From assembly GCF_019345465.1 (NCBI RefSeq), contig NZ_JAHKRC010000004.1, forward strand, positions 248,001 to 312,000: 64,000 nucleotides of DNA, read 5' to 3'. Position 1 is the stretch's first letter; each line of letters opens with the position of its first letter. The stretch is from Pseudomonas sp. NKUCC02_KPG (GTDB lineage: Bacteria; Pseudomonadota; Gammaproteobacteria; Pseudomonadales; Pseudomonadaceae). Under the pieces are notes generated by a model. The model had not been told where the DNA came from, searched no databases, and saw nothing but the letters and a program-made list of their open reading frames with translations. Positions 32,673 to 41,501 of the stretch are shown in pieces. The translations under genes were made by a program, and so were the position numbers.

Positions 32673-32755
32673 ACGTAGTCGCTGCCGAGGAACGAAGGCT
32701 GCGAGCTTTTAACCATCCAGAGCTCGCAGCCTTCGTTCCTCGGCAGCGACTACGT
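32673..32755. repeat. REP-like palindrome (family B), perfect 35-bp stem
   Basis: Positions 32673-32707 and 32721-32755 are exact reverse complements over 35 bases, around a 13-base centre. The arms begin ACGTAGTCGCTGCCGAGG. This is the best preserved of the three family B copies and should form a very strong hairpin between the pseudouridine synthase and apeB genes. Confidence 0.9.
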
Positions 32756-32828
32756 GAATGATGTTCGATTGGGATCAAATCTTGCGATCAATGCGCTAAA
32801 CTCGCGGCCTTGCTGTCTGGAGTAACTT

Positions 32829-34118
32829 ATGCGCGAAGAGTTGAACCAAGGCCTGATCGACTTTCTGAAGGCCTCCCCTACCCCCTTTCATGCCACTGCC
32901 AGTCTTGTTCAGCGCCTGGAGGCTGCCGGTTACCAGCGCCTCGACGAACGCGAAACATGGTTCACCGAAGCCAACGGTCGTTATTACGTCACCCGTAATG
33001 ACTCGTCGATCGTTGCGTTCAAGCTGGGTCGTCACTCGCCGCTCCAGGGCGGTATCCGCATGGTCGGCGCTCACACAGACAGCCCATGCCTGCGCGTCAA
33101 GCCACAGCCTGAACTGCAACGCCAGGGCTTTTGGCAACTGGGCGTAGAAGTCTACGGCGGTGCCCTGCTCGCGCCATGGTTTGACCGCGACTTGTCTCTG
33201 GCCGGACGCGTGACCTTCCGCCGCGACGGCCAGGTCGAAAGCCAGCTGATCGATTTCAAGGCACCGATTGCGACCATTCCCAATCTGGCGATCCACCTCA
33301 ATCGCACCGCCAACGAAGGTTGGGCGATCAACCCGCAAACCGAGCTGCCGCCGATTCTGGCCCAGGTAGCTGGCGACGAGCGCGTGGATTTCCGTGCCCT
33401 GCTGGCCGACCAACTGGCCCGCGAGCACGGCCTCAATGCCGACGTGGTGCTCGATTACGAGCTGAGTTTCTACGACACCCAAAGTGCTGCGGTCATTGGC
33501 CTTAACGGTGACTTCATCGCCGGCGCTCGCCTGGACAACCTGCTGTCGTGCTACGCCGGCCTGCAAGCCCTGCTCACCACCGAGACCGAAGAAACCTGCC
33601 TGTTCGTGGCCAACGACCACGAAGAAGTCGGCTCCTGTTCAGCCTGCGGCGCCGATGGCCCGATGCTGGAGCAGATCCTGCAACGCGTACTGCCTGAAGG
33701 CGACGAGTACGTACGTACGATCCAGAAATCGCTGTTGGTATCGGCAGACAACGCCCACGGTGTTCATCCCAACTACGCCGACAAGCACGACGCCAACCAC
33801 GGCCCCAAGCTCAATGCCGGGCCGGTGATCAAGGTCAACAGCAATCAACGTTACGCCACCAACAGCGAAACGGCCGGGTTCTTCCGCCACTTGTGCATGG
33901 CCGTAGAAGTCCCGGTACAAAGCTTTGTAGTGCGCAGCGACATGGGCTGCGGCTCAACCATTGGCCCGATCACCGCCAGCCATCTGGGTGTACGTACCGT
34001 GGATATCGGTCTGCCGACATTCGCCATGCACTCGATTCGCGAACTGGCCGGCAGCCATGACCTCGCGCATCTGGTCAAAGTGCTCAGCGCGTTTTACGCC
34101 AGCAACCAGTTGCCGTAA
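32829..34118 (+). CDS. apeB: M18-family aminopeptidase
   Basis: 429 aa cytoplasmic zinc aminopeptidase of the aspartyl-aminopeptidase (M18) family. Metal and catalytic motifs are [14 protein letters not shown] (first His-Asp), the [13 protein letters not shown] region, [17 protein letters not shown] (catalytic Glu pair) and the late His in [11 protein letters not shown]. Good GGAG ribosome site. Role: peptide turnover. It is followed by a degenerate REP. Confidence 0.93.
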   Translation: MREELNQGLIDFLKASPTPFHATASLVQRLEAAGYQRLDERETWFTEANGRYYVTRNDSSIVAFKLGRHSPLQGGIRMVGAHTDSPCLRVKPQPELQRQGFWQLGVEVYGGALLAPWFDRDLSLAGRVTFRRDGQVESQLIDFKAPIATIPNLAIHLNRTANEGWAINPQTELPPILAQVAGDERVDFRALLADQLAREHGLNADVVLDYELSFYDTQSAAVIGLNGDFIAGARLDNLLSCYAGLQALLTTETEETCLFVANDHEEVGSCSACGADGPMLEQILQRVLPEGDEYVRTIQKSLLVSADNAHGVHPNYADKHDANHGPKLNAGPVIKVNSNQRYATNSETAGFFRHLCMAVEVPVQSFVVRSDMGCGSTIGPITASHLGVRTVDIGLPTFAMHSIRELAGSHDLAHLVKVLSAFYASNQLP

Positions 34119-34123
34119 CAAAG

Positions 34124-34221
34124 CAGGGGGCATGCTCGCGATGACAGCAACGCGGTTTATCCTTAAAACTGCGGTATCTGCATCACGAGCAAGTCGAATC
34201 GTCGCACCGCCGCTCCCACAG
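34124..34221. repeat. Degenerate REP doublet (family A)
   Basis: Arms GGGGGCATGCTCGCGATGAC and CATCACGAGCAAGTCGAATC, then CCGCTCCCACAG, keep the family A pattern but with many changes and an insertion of about a dozen bases in the right arm. Confidence 0.65.
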
Positions 34222-34328
34222 TCGATCATCACCTGTAGTTAATGGCTGAGTCATTTTTGATACACATCACCACACATCTGCGTAAACCGACCTAGACTGG
34301 GAACATTGCTTTCCAAAGGTCCATAACC

Positions 34329-34511
34329 ATGTTCGAGACGTCTGCGTTCCACTCCATGATGATTCCCATTGTTTGCGGCATGCTGCTGCTCACCATTGGC
34401 TTCAACTTTCGCGAACGCAGTAGCGGCGTCGGCGTGCTGATGATCTGGTGCGGCATGCTGCTGATTTTTGGCACCATCGTTTTCAAGATCCTCGCCAAGC
34501 TGAACGAATAG
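34329..34511 (+). CDS. Small two-helix membrane protein, 60 aa
   Basis: Two hydrophobic helices (SMMIPIVCGMLLLTIGFN and GVGVLMIWCGMLLIFGTIVFKIL) are joined by a short charged turn (FRERSSG). Each helix carries a Cys in a CGM motif at the same relative place, suggesting an internal repeat or a designed packing. AAAGG ribosome site. No family recognised, and it is too short for confident function. Confidence 0.7.
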   Translation: MFETSAFHSMMIPIVCGMLLLTIGFNFRERSSGVGVLMIWCGMLLIFGTIVFKILAKLNE

Positions 34512-34587
34512 GCGTGGTGTCATTCGCCCATTGAACGGGCCCTAGCGTACACTCGGCCAATTCGCACCCTTCGAGGTTGATCGCCCA

Positions 34588-36747
34588 GTGTTTCTCCGTC
34601 TTTTTGCCTTGCCCCATGTCCTGCTGGTTTGCCTGCTGACGCTGTTGCCCATGACGTGCGCACAGGCCGTTGGCTTGCCGGGCATGCTCGGCAGTTCGGA
34701 TAAAACCCAGGCACAACCCGCCGAGCCGCTGGGCCAATCGTTGGACGAGGTCATCAAAAACCTCGAAAGCGATCAGCAGCGCAGCAAGCTGCTGGCCGAT
34801 CTGAAAAAACTGCGCGATGCCACCAAAAAAGCCCAGCCTGAAGCCGAGATCGGTGTTCTGGGACTGATCGGCAGCACCCTGGCAGACCTCGAAAAACAGT
34901 TCTCCGGCGCTGACAGCCCGACCTCTCGCTGGACCAAGGAAATCTCCCAAGCCAACGAAGAGCTGTCGGCACTGATGCTGCCCGCCAGCGAATGGCTGCC
35001 GATCATCTTTGGCTTTGCATTAATCATCATGATCTGGAGTTTGTCGGCGGCACTGCTGATTTGGGTCAGCCACCGTGTCCGGGTGCGCTTTGGACTGAGC
35101 GAAGAACTGCCGCAACACCCCAAGGCCGTGGACATGCTGCGCTTTGCCCTGCGCAAACTGGGGCCGTGGATGGTGGCGCTGGTGATCACGGTGTACATGA
35201 GTTACGCCCTGCCCTCGTCGCTGGGCAAAGACCTGGCGATGGTGCTGGCTTACGCACTGGTTATCGGCACTTGCTTCTCGGCCATTTGCGTCATCCTGTT
35301 CTCACTGCTCGATGGCCCCCACCGCCATCGTGCCCTGCATATTTTGCGGCATCAGGCGTTTCGCCCCCTGTGGTGGATCGGCAGCTTTGCAGCCTTTGGC
35401 GAAGCACTCAGTGACCCGCGACTGGTTGCCACCCTGGGTGTGCATCTGGCCCATACGGCCGCTACCTTTGCCAATGTAATGGCCGCCCTGTCCACCGGGC
35501 TGTTTATCATCCGGTTCCGTCGCCCCATTGCCCACCTGATTCGCAACCAGCCATTGTCGCGTCGCCTGACCCGACGGGCCTTGAGCGACAGCATCGATAT
35601 CCTTGGGACCTACTGGTTCATACCGGCCCTGATTCTGGTGGGTATTTCTCTGGTCGCGACGTTTGTCTCGGCAGGCGATACCAGCACCGCGCTGCGCCAG
35701 TCACTGATTTGCACCGTGCTGGTGGTGCTGTGCATGGTGATCAACGGGCTGGTACGACGTCATTCCCAAAGACCGCAACGCGGACACAAACGTCATGCGC
35801 TGTATTCCGAGCGCTTGAAAAGCTTCCTCTACACCCTGGCGCATCTGATCGTGTGGCTGGTATTCATCGAGCTGGGGCTGCGGGTGTGGGGCATGTCACT
35901 GATCAGCTTCACCGAAGGCGAAGGTCATGAGATCAGCGTCAAACTGTTCAGCCTCGGCGGCACGCTGCTGTTTGCCTGGCTGATCTGGATTCTTTCCGAC
36001 ACCGCCGTGCACCACGCACTGACCCGCTCGCGCAAAGGCCTGGCCAATGCCCGCGCCCAAACCATGATGCCGTTGATTCGCAACGTGTTGTTTGTGGCGA
36101 TTTTCATCATCGCGCTGATCGTGGCCCTGGCCAACATGGGCATGAACGTCACCCCGCTGCTGGCGGGTGCCGGTGTGATCGGTCTGGCCATCGGCTTTGG
36201 TGCGCAATCACTGGTTGCCGACCTGATCACCGGCCTGTTCATCATCATTGAAGACTCCCTGGCCATCGACGACTACGTCGATGTCGGCGGGCACCTGGGC
36301 ACGGTTGAAGGGCTGACGATTCGTACGGTGCGCCTGCGGGATATCGACGGCATCGTGCATACCATCCCGTTCAGCGAAATCAAAAGCATCAAGAACTACT
36401 CCCGGGAATTCGGTTACGCCATCTTCCGGGTTGCGATCCCCTATAACATGGACATCGACGATGCGATCAAACTGATGCGTGAAGTCGGGCAAAAAATGCG
36501 GAACGACCCACTGCAGCGACGCAATATCTGGTCACCGCTGGAGATCCAGGGGGTCGAAAGCTTTGAGTCGGGCAGCGCCATCCTGCGCGCCCGTTTCAAG
36601 ACCGCGCCTATCAAGCAATGGGAAGTGTCGCGGGCGTTCAACCTGTCCCTCAAGCGGCATCTGGATGAAGCCGGACTTGACCTGGCGACCCCGCGCCTGA
36701 GCGTACAAGTCGTGACCGCAGGCAGCGGAATGTTGCAGAAGGATTGA
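34588..36747 (+). CDS. MscS-family mechanosensitive ion channel, large form
   Basis: 719 aa. A signal-like hydrophobic N-terminus is followed by a periplasmic helical region with coiled-coil character (to about residue 130), about nine further membrane helices, and the MscS core near residues 505-690. The pore helix GLAIGFGAQSLVADLITGLFII and the beta-domain IDDYVDVGGHLGTVEGLTIRTVRLRD are unmistakable (residue runs kept whole only in the protein). It probably protects against osmotic downshock. Start GTG at 34588. Which branch (YbiO/YbdG-like) is uncertain. Confidence 0.88.
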   Translation: MFLRLFALPHVLLVCLLTLLPMTCAQAVGLPGMLGSSDKTQAQPAEPLGQSLDEVIKNLESDQQRSKLLADLKKLRDATKKAQPEAEIGVLGLIGSTLADLEKQFSGADSPTSRWTKEISQANEELSALMLPASEWLPIIFGFALIIMIWSLSAALLIWVSHRVRVRFGLSEELPQHPKAVDMLRFALRKLGPWMVALVITVYMSYALPSSLGKDLAMVLAYALVIGTCFSAICVILFSLLDGPHRHRALHILRHQAFRPLWWIGSFAAFGEALSDPRLVATLGVHLAHTAATFANVMAALSTGLFIIRFRRPIAHLIRNQPLSRRLTRRALSDSIDILGTYWFIPALILVGISLVATFVSAGDTSTALRQSLICTVLVVLCMVINGLVRRHSQRPQRGHKRHALYSERLKSFLYTLAHLIVWLVFIELGLRVWGMSLISFTEGEGHEISVKLFSLGGTLLFAWLIWILSDTAVHHALTRSRKGLANARAQTMMPLIRNVLFVAIFIIALIVALANMGMNVTPLLAGAGVIGLAIGFGAQSLVADLITGLFIIIEDSLAIDDYVDVGGHLGTVEGLTIRTVRLRDIDGIVHTIPFSEIKSIKNYSREFGYAIFRVAIPYNMDIDDAIKLMREVGQKMRNDPLQRRNIWSPLEIQGVESFESGSAILRARFKTAPIKQWEVSRAFNLSLKRHLDEAGLDLATPRLSVQVVTAGSGMLQKD

Positions 36748-36795
36748 TCCTGGATGCTCCCACAAAGTGAGTTGCCTCCAGAAACCAGGGAAAAT

Positions 36796-37515
36796 TCAAC
36801 GCTCCTGCACATCCACCCCGACATGAATCGCATCATGTCGCCAATATTCCAGGTCACAGTCGATCAGCCGTTCGTGCTGGTCATAATTGACCCGCGCAAT
36901 CTGCAAGCCCGGGCTGCCGGTTGAAACCTTGAGCGTGGCTGCCGCTTGCATCGGCAATGATGTGGGTACGATTTCGAAACGCACCCGACCGTAATGCAAG
37001 TCGTAATGCCGGGCATACAGCTCGGTGATCGACCCGGTGAGATCAAGTTCAAGAATTCGAGGGAAATACTGAGGGTTCAAATAGTGCTCGACGTACAGCA
37101 CCAGCCTCCCGTCAATGCGCCGGCCGCGGCAGATCTGGATCACACTGGACAGGGCCGGCAACTGCAAGCGGTCGCACACTGCCGCCGTGGCCGGTAGCAG
37201 GCGCGCCGAAATCACTTCAGTGGACGCCACGCGCCCCTGGGCCGTGACCATTGCGTGGAAGTGGCTGCGCTGCATCAAGTTATAGGCCAGGCGCGGTGGC
37301 GAAATAAACCAGCCGCGACGCTCCTCCCGATAGACCATCCCCTGGGCTTCGAGCTGAAGCAACGCCTCGCGCACCGTAACCCGAGTAGTGGCAAACAACT
37401 CGCTGAGTTTGCGTTCGGCCGGCAACTGACTGCCGCACGCCAACAGGCCGTGCTCAATTTGCTCTTGGAGCGTGCGACTGATCGCGGTCACCGCTTTAGG
37501 TACACCTTCTCGCAT
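36796..37515 (-). CDS. GntR-family regulator with UTRA domain
   Basis: 239 aa. The winged-helix DNA-binding domain covers residues 9-75 (LPAERKLSELFATTRVTVREALLQLE). The UTRA ligand domain follows (about 95-230), as in HutC, PhnF and NagR. It diverges from the ABC/phosphatase operon and should be its regulator. A perfect 14-bp palindrome of the HutC-type operator form lies 14 bases before its own start, so autoregulation is likely. The inducer is probably the compound transported or its phosphorylated form (inference). Confidence 0.88.
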   Translation of the reverse strand: MREGVPKAVTAISRTLQEQIEHGLLACGSQLPAERKLSELFATTRVTVREALLQLEAQGMVYREERRGWFISPPRLAYNLMQRSHFHAMVTAQGRVASTEVISARLLPATAAVCDRLQLPALSSVIQICRGRRIDGRLVLYVEHYLNPQYFPRILELDLTGSITELYARHYDLHYGRVRFEIVPTSLPMQAAATLKVSTGSPGLQIARVNYDQHERLIDCDLEYWRHDAIHVGVDVQER

Positions 37516-37528
37516 TAACGTTACCTGA

Positions 37529-37542
37529 CTGGACTAGTCCAG
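37529..37542. promoter_or_regulatory. Operator-like palindrome O1 for the UTRA regulator
   Basis: CTGGACTAGTCCAG is a perfect 14-bp palindrome with the TGG-centre-CTAG-centre-CCA layout seen in GntR/HutC-subfamily operators. It lies 14 bases upstream of the regulator's start codon. Confidence 0.6.
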
Positions 37543-37861
37543 CACCAAATGTGGGCAGGCACGGCCTGAAAAATCACCAAACCTTGATAGTCGAAGCCTA
37601 GTCAGAGCACATGACTGTTGCATGACAGCGCCTGCGACAAGGCCCATCAGAAAATGCCACAGGCCTTGCCAATCAAGCCCTGCGCGATGGTCTACGCTTA
37701 CTCGAAACACTCACACGGACCTGCAACATCCCCTGCACAACCAGTGCCGACATTAAAGTGTCATCTGCCGGGCTTAAATTGGCTCAGGTATTGCTGACCT
37801 AGACCAACCCACCGCAAAAGAGCAATAAAACCCAGCGTTGAAAACGCCCAAGGAGCTTCGG
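37543..37861. other. Intergenic regulatory stretch between the UTRA regulator and the ABC operon
   Basis: No reading frame of note. It holds the second operator-like site at 37795 and must hold the operon promoter. I could not pick a convincing -35/-10 pair. Confidence 0.5.
37795..37806. promoter_or_regulatory. Operator-like site O2 before the ABC operon
   Basis: TGACCTAGACCA matches the HutC/NagR-type operator TGGTCTAGACCA at ten of twelve positions. It lies 56 bases before the binding-protein start codon, a sensible place for repression of the operon. Confidence 0.45.
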
Positions 37862-38929
37862 ATGAAACGGTTTTTCCTGGCATCACTGTTAGGTTCAAGC
37901 ATCGCCCTGTGCACATCGGCCATGGCCGCCGATGTGGATTTAAAAGCCCTGGAAGCCGCAGCAAAGGCAGAGGGAACGGTCAACAGCGTCGGCATGCCCG
38001 ATGACTGGGCCAACTGGAAAGGCACGTGGTCAGATCTGAACAAGCTCTATGGCCTCAAGCACATCGATACCGACATGAGTTCGGCCCAGGAAGTGGCCAA
38101 GTTCGCCGCTGAAAAAGACAACGCCAGTGCCGACATCGGTGACGTAGGCGCGGCCTTCGGCCCGATTGCGGTGGCCAAGGGCGTGACCCAGCCGTACAAG
38201 CCGACCACATGGGACCAGATCCCGGACTGGGCCAAGGACAAAGACGGTAACTGGGCGCTGGCCTACACCGGCACCATTGCGTTTATCGTCAACAAAAAGC
38301 TGCTGCACGGCTCTGAAGTTCCAACCAAGTGGGCTGACCTGAAATCCGGCAAATACAAGGTTTCCATCGGTGACGTCAGCACCGCAGCGCAAGCCACCAA
38401 CGGCGTACTGGCTGCTGCACTGGCCAATGGCGGCAGTGAAAAGAACATCCAGCCTGCCCTGCTGATGTTTGCCGACATCGCCAAGCAAGGCCGCTTGTCA
38501 TTGGCCAACCCGACCATCGCCACCATGGAAAAAGGTGAAGTGGAAGTGGGCGTGGTCTGGGATTTCAACGGCCTGAGCTACAAAGCCAAAATGGTCAACC
38601 CGGATGACTACGTGGTGCTGATTCCATCGGACGGTTCGGTGATCTCGGGCTACACCACCATCATCAACAAATACGCCAAGCACCCGAACGCGGCCAAGCT
38701 GACTCGCGAATTCATCTTCAGCGATGCCGGGCAAACCAACCTGGCGCGGGGCAATGCACGGCCGATTCGTGCCGAGCACTTGAAGCTGCCTGATGACGTT
38801 CAAGCCAAGCTGCTCTCCAACGATCAGTACAAAAACGTGACCCCGATCAAGGACGCTGACGCCTGGGAAAAAACCTCCAAGGCCCTGCCGCAACTGTGGC
38901 AGGAAGAAGTCATCATCAATATGCAGTAA
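37862..38929 (+). CDS. ABC transporter substrate-binding protein (organophosphorus-type locus)
   Basis: 355 aa periplasmic protein with a signal peptide cleaved after TSAMA. It belongs to the Fe3+/thiamine/spermidine/2-aminoethylphosphonate class of type II binding proteins: VNSVGMPDDWANWKGTW at the start, GDVGAAFGPIAVAKGV, GTIAFIVNKKLL and the late ARPIRAEHLKLP. Good AAGGAG ribosome site. First gene of a six-gene operon, but a family B REP hairpin separates it from the rest, which would favour high expression of the binding protein. Substrate unknown. Confidence 0.85.
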   Translation: MKRFFLASLLGSSIALCTSAMAADVDLKALEAAAKAEGTVNSVGMPDDWANWKGTWSDLNKLYGLKHIDTDMSSAQEVAKFAAEKDNASADIGDVGAAFGPIAVAKGVTQPYKPTTWDQIPDWAKDKDGNWALAYTGTIAFIVNKKLLHGSEVPTKWADLKSGKYKVSIGDVSTAAQATNGVLAAALANGGSEKNIQPALLMFADIAKQGRLSLANPTIATMEKGEVEVGVVWDFNGLSYKAKMVNPDDYVVLIPSDGSVISGYTTIINKYAKHPNAAKLTREFIFSDAGQTNLARGNARPIRAEHLKLPDDVQAKLLSNDQYKNVTPIKDADAWEKTSKALPQLWQEEVIINMQ

Positions 38930-38947
38930 CCCGCTGAACCAAGACCT

Positions 38948-39026
38948 GTAGTCGCTGCCAAGGAACGCAGGCTGCGAGCCTTTGATTGCGAAAGGCTCGC
39001 AGCCTTCGTTCCTCGGCAGCGACTAC
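38948..39026. repeat. REP-like palindrome (family B) inside the ABC operon
   Basis: Arms GTAGTCGCTGCCAAGGAACG and CGTTCCTCGGCAGCGACTAC are inverted with few mismatches, and the central CGAGCCTTTGATTGCGAAAGGCTCG pairs again. It occupies most of the 136-base gap between the binding-protein and phosphodiesterase genes. Confidence 0.85.
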
Positions 39027-39065
39027 GCAGTTGGCATGCTACTTCTGTTTGCGGAGTCGCCGGAC

Positions 39066-39881
39066 ATGAAACACAACGTTATCCTGGTAGTCCTCGATGG
39101 CTTGAATTACGAGGTAGCCCGCCAGGCGATGGGCCATCTGCAAGCCTACGTCGGGGCGGGTCGTGCTGCACTCTACAAGCTCACTTGCGAATTGCCCGCG
39201 CTGTCACGCCCTCTTTACGAGTGCATCCTCACCGGCGTGCCGCCGATTGAAAGCGGCATCGTGCACAACCATGTGTCGCGCCTGTCCAACCAGCGCAGCG
39301 TGTTCCATTACGCTCGCGACGGTGGCCTGAGCACGGCCGCCGCGGCTTATCACTGGGTCAGCGAACTGTATAACCGCTCGCCATTTGTGATGGTCCGGGA
39401 CCGCCATACCGTTGCCGCCGATTTGCCGATTCAGCACGGGCACTTCTACTGGAGCGATCACTACCCCGACTCCCATTTGTTCGCCGACGCCGAAAGCCTG
39501 CGTCTAGCGCACACACCGAATTTCTTACTGGTTCATCCCATGAACATTGATGATGCCGGGCACAAGCACGGCCTCGATACCCCGCAATACCGCAACAGTG
39601 CACGCTCGGCCGACATCATTCTGGCCGACTACCTGCAAGGCTGGCTGCAGGCCGGTTATCAGGTGTTGGTGACAGCCGATCACGGCATGAACAACGACCG
39701 CTCACACAACGGTTTGCTGCCCGAAGAGCGTGAGGTCCCCCTGTTTGTACTGGGCGATGCGTTCAGCCTCAACCCGGATGTCACCCCCAAACAAACCGAG
39801 TTGTGCGGCACGATCTGCGAATTGCTGGGTGTGACCCATGACAAACCGTTGTGTCGCGACCTGCTGAGGCCAGCGCCATGA
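39066..39881 (+). CDS. Type I phosphodiesterase/alkaline phosphatase superfamily enzyme
   Basis: 271 aa. All metal motifs of the nucleotide pyrophosphatase/phosphodiesterase fold can be seen: the first metal Asp in ILVVLDGLN (residue 11), the nucleophile Ser in PALSRPLYECILTG (near 50), NIDDAGHKHG and TADHGMNNDRSHNG. No signal peptide, so it acts in the cytoplasm on an imported phosphoester or phosphonate. Phosphonoacetate hydrolase is a relative of this fold. Start at MKHNVIL; the upstream frame extension is REP sequence. It overlaps the first permease gene by four bases. Confidence 0.85.
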   Translation: MKHNVILVVLDGLNYEVARQAMGHLQAYVGAGRAALYKLTCELPALSRPLYECILTGVPPIESGIVHNHVSRLSNQRSVFHYARDGGLSTAAAAYHWVSELYNRSPFVMVRDRHTVAADLPIQHGHFYWSDHYPDSHLFADAESLRLAHTPNFLLVHPMNIDDAGHKHGLDTPQYRNSARSADIILADYLQGWLQAGYQVLVTADHGMNNDRSHNGLLPEEREVPLFVLGDAFSLNPDVTPKQTELCGTICELLGVTHDKPLCRDLLRPAP

Positions 39882-40714
39882 GCCGTGGCAAATGGCTTGC
39901 GTTGCTGTGCCTGGTGCCCTTCGCCGTTTTTTTTATCGTTTTTCAAATTGCCCCGCTGGTGTGGGTGCTGATCCACAGCGTGCAATCTGAAGAAAGCGGC
40001 TGGGGCATGGCCAACTTCATCAAGATCTTCAACTCGAAATTCTACTTGCAAGCCATCCAGCACAGCCTGGAGATCAGTTTCTGGTCCAGTCTGTTCGGCA
40101 TTGTGATCGCCATACTGGGCAGTTACTCCTTGCGCAAGGTGGATTCGCGGCTGCGCAATTTCGTCAACGCGTTCGCCAACATGACCAGCAACTTCTCCGG
40201 GGTTCCGCTGGCCTTCGCCTTCATCATTCTGCTGGGGTTTAACGGCAGCATTACGATCATGCTCAAACAGGCCGGGATCATTGAGGATTTCAACCTTTAC
40301 TCCAAGACCGGCCTGATCATCCTGTACACCTACTTCCAGATTCCCCTCGGCGTACTGCTGCTTTACCCCGCCTTTGATGCCGTACGCGAAGACTGGCGCG
40401 AGTCGGCGTCCTTGCTGGGGGCCAGCAGTTGGCAGTTCTGGCGCCATATCGGCCTGCCCGTCCTCACCCCGGCATTGCTCGGTACTTTCGTGATCCTGCT
40501 GGCCAACGCACTGGGCGCCTACGCCACGGTGTATGCATTGACCACGGGCAACTTCAACGTACTGCCGATCCGTATTGCTGCAATGGTCTCGGGGGATATC
40601 AGCCTGGACCCGAACATGGCCAGTGCCCTGGCGGTGATTCTGGTGGGGTTGATGACCCTGGTGACCCTGGTGCATCAGTGGCTGTTAAAGAGGAGCTACC
40701 ATGTCGCGCGCTGA
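39878..40714 (+). CDS. ABC transporter permease 1
   Basis: 278 aa with six membrane helices and the EAA loop (DWRESASLLGASSWQFWRHIGLPVL), typical of the 2-aminoethylphosphonate/spermidine-type permeases. It starts within the phosphodiesterase stop (ATGA) and overlaps the next permease by 14 bases: tight translational coupling. Confidence 0.9.
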   Translation: MSRGKWLALLCLVPFAVFFIVFQIAPLVWVLIHSVQSEESGWGMANFIKIFNSKFYLQAIQHSLEISFWSSLFGIVIAILGSYSLRKVDSRLRNFVNAFANMTSNFSGVPLAFAFIILLGFNGSITIMLKQAGIIEDFNLYSKTGLIILYTYFQIPLGVLLLYPAFDAVREDWRESASLLGASSWQFWRHIGLPVLTPALLGTFVILLANALGAYATVYALTTGNFNVLPIRIAAMVSGDISLDPNMASALAVILVGLMTLVTLVHQWLLKRSYHVAR

Positions 40715-41501
40715 ATCGGGTTCCCCCGGCATTTACCACCGCAGCGTGGTCTGGCTGCTGTTTCTGATCTTGTTGCTGCCGCTGCTGGGCACACTGATTT
40801 ATTCCATTTCCAGCAGTTGGTCAGCGACCATCATGCCCAGCGGTTTTACCTTCAAGTGGTATGACCAGCTCTGGAGCGACCCGCGCTTCCTGAAGGCCTT
40901 CGGCCAGTCGCTGCTGGTGTGCGTTGCTGCGCTGGTGCTGTCCGTCGTTCTGATCCTGCCGCTGCTGTTTGTGGTGCACTACCACTTCCCCAGGCTCGAT
41001 GCGCTGATGAACATCCTGATCCTGCTGCCTTTCGCCGTACCGCCAGTGGTGTCATCGGTGGGCCTGTTGCAGCTCTACGGTTCAGGCCCGCTGCAAATGG
41101 TCGGTACCCCCTGGATTCTGATCGGCTGCTATTTCACTGTAGCGCTGCCCTTTATGTACCGGGCAATTACCAACAACCTGCAGGCAATCAATCTGCGCGA
41201 CCTGATGGACGCAGCCCAACTGCTGGGTGCCAGCACCTGGCAGGCGGCGTTTTTGGTGGTGCTGCCCAATTTGCGCAAAGGCTTGATGGTTGCCCTGCTG
41301 CTGTCGTTCTCGTTCCTGTTTGGCGAGTTTGTGTTCGCCAATATTCTGGTGGGCACCCGCTACGAAACCTTGCAGGTGTTCTTGAACAACATGCGTAACA
41401 GCAGTGGCCACTTCACCAGCGCCCTGGTGATCTCCTATTTCCTCTTTGTATTGGTGCTGACCTGGGTTGCCACCTTCCTGAACAAGGACAAAAGCCAATG
41501 A
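40701..41501 (+). CDS. ABC transporter permease 2
   Basis: 266 aa with six membrane helices and the EAA loop (DLMDAAQLLGASTWQAAFLVVLPNL). AGGAG ribosome site inside permease 1. It pairs with permease 1 as the heterodimeric channel, and the next gene's ATG overlaps its stop by four bases. Confidence 0.9.
   Translation: MSRAESGSPGIYHRSVVWLLFLILLLPLLGTLIYSISSSWSATIMPSGFTFKWYDQLWSDPRFLKAFGQSLLVCVAALVLSVVLILPLLFVVHYHFPRLDALMNILILLPFAVPPVVSSVGLLQLYGSGPLQMVGTPWILIGCYFTVALPFMYRAITNNLQAINLRDLMDAAQLLGASTWQAAFLVVLPNLRKGLMVALLLSFSFLFGEFVFANILVGTRYETLQVFLNNMRNSSGHFTSALVISYFLFVLVLTWVATFLNKDKSQ

Noticed and set aside
38982..39065. N-terminal extension of the phosphodiesterase (28 codons)
   Set aside because: The codons read through the REP palindrome; a similar peptide (SQPSFLGSDY) appears from the family B copy at 32673, showing it is repeat-derived.
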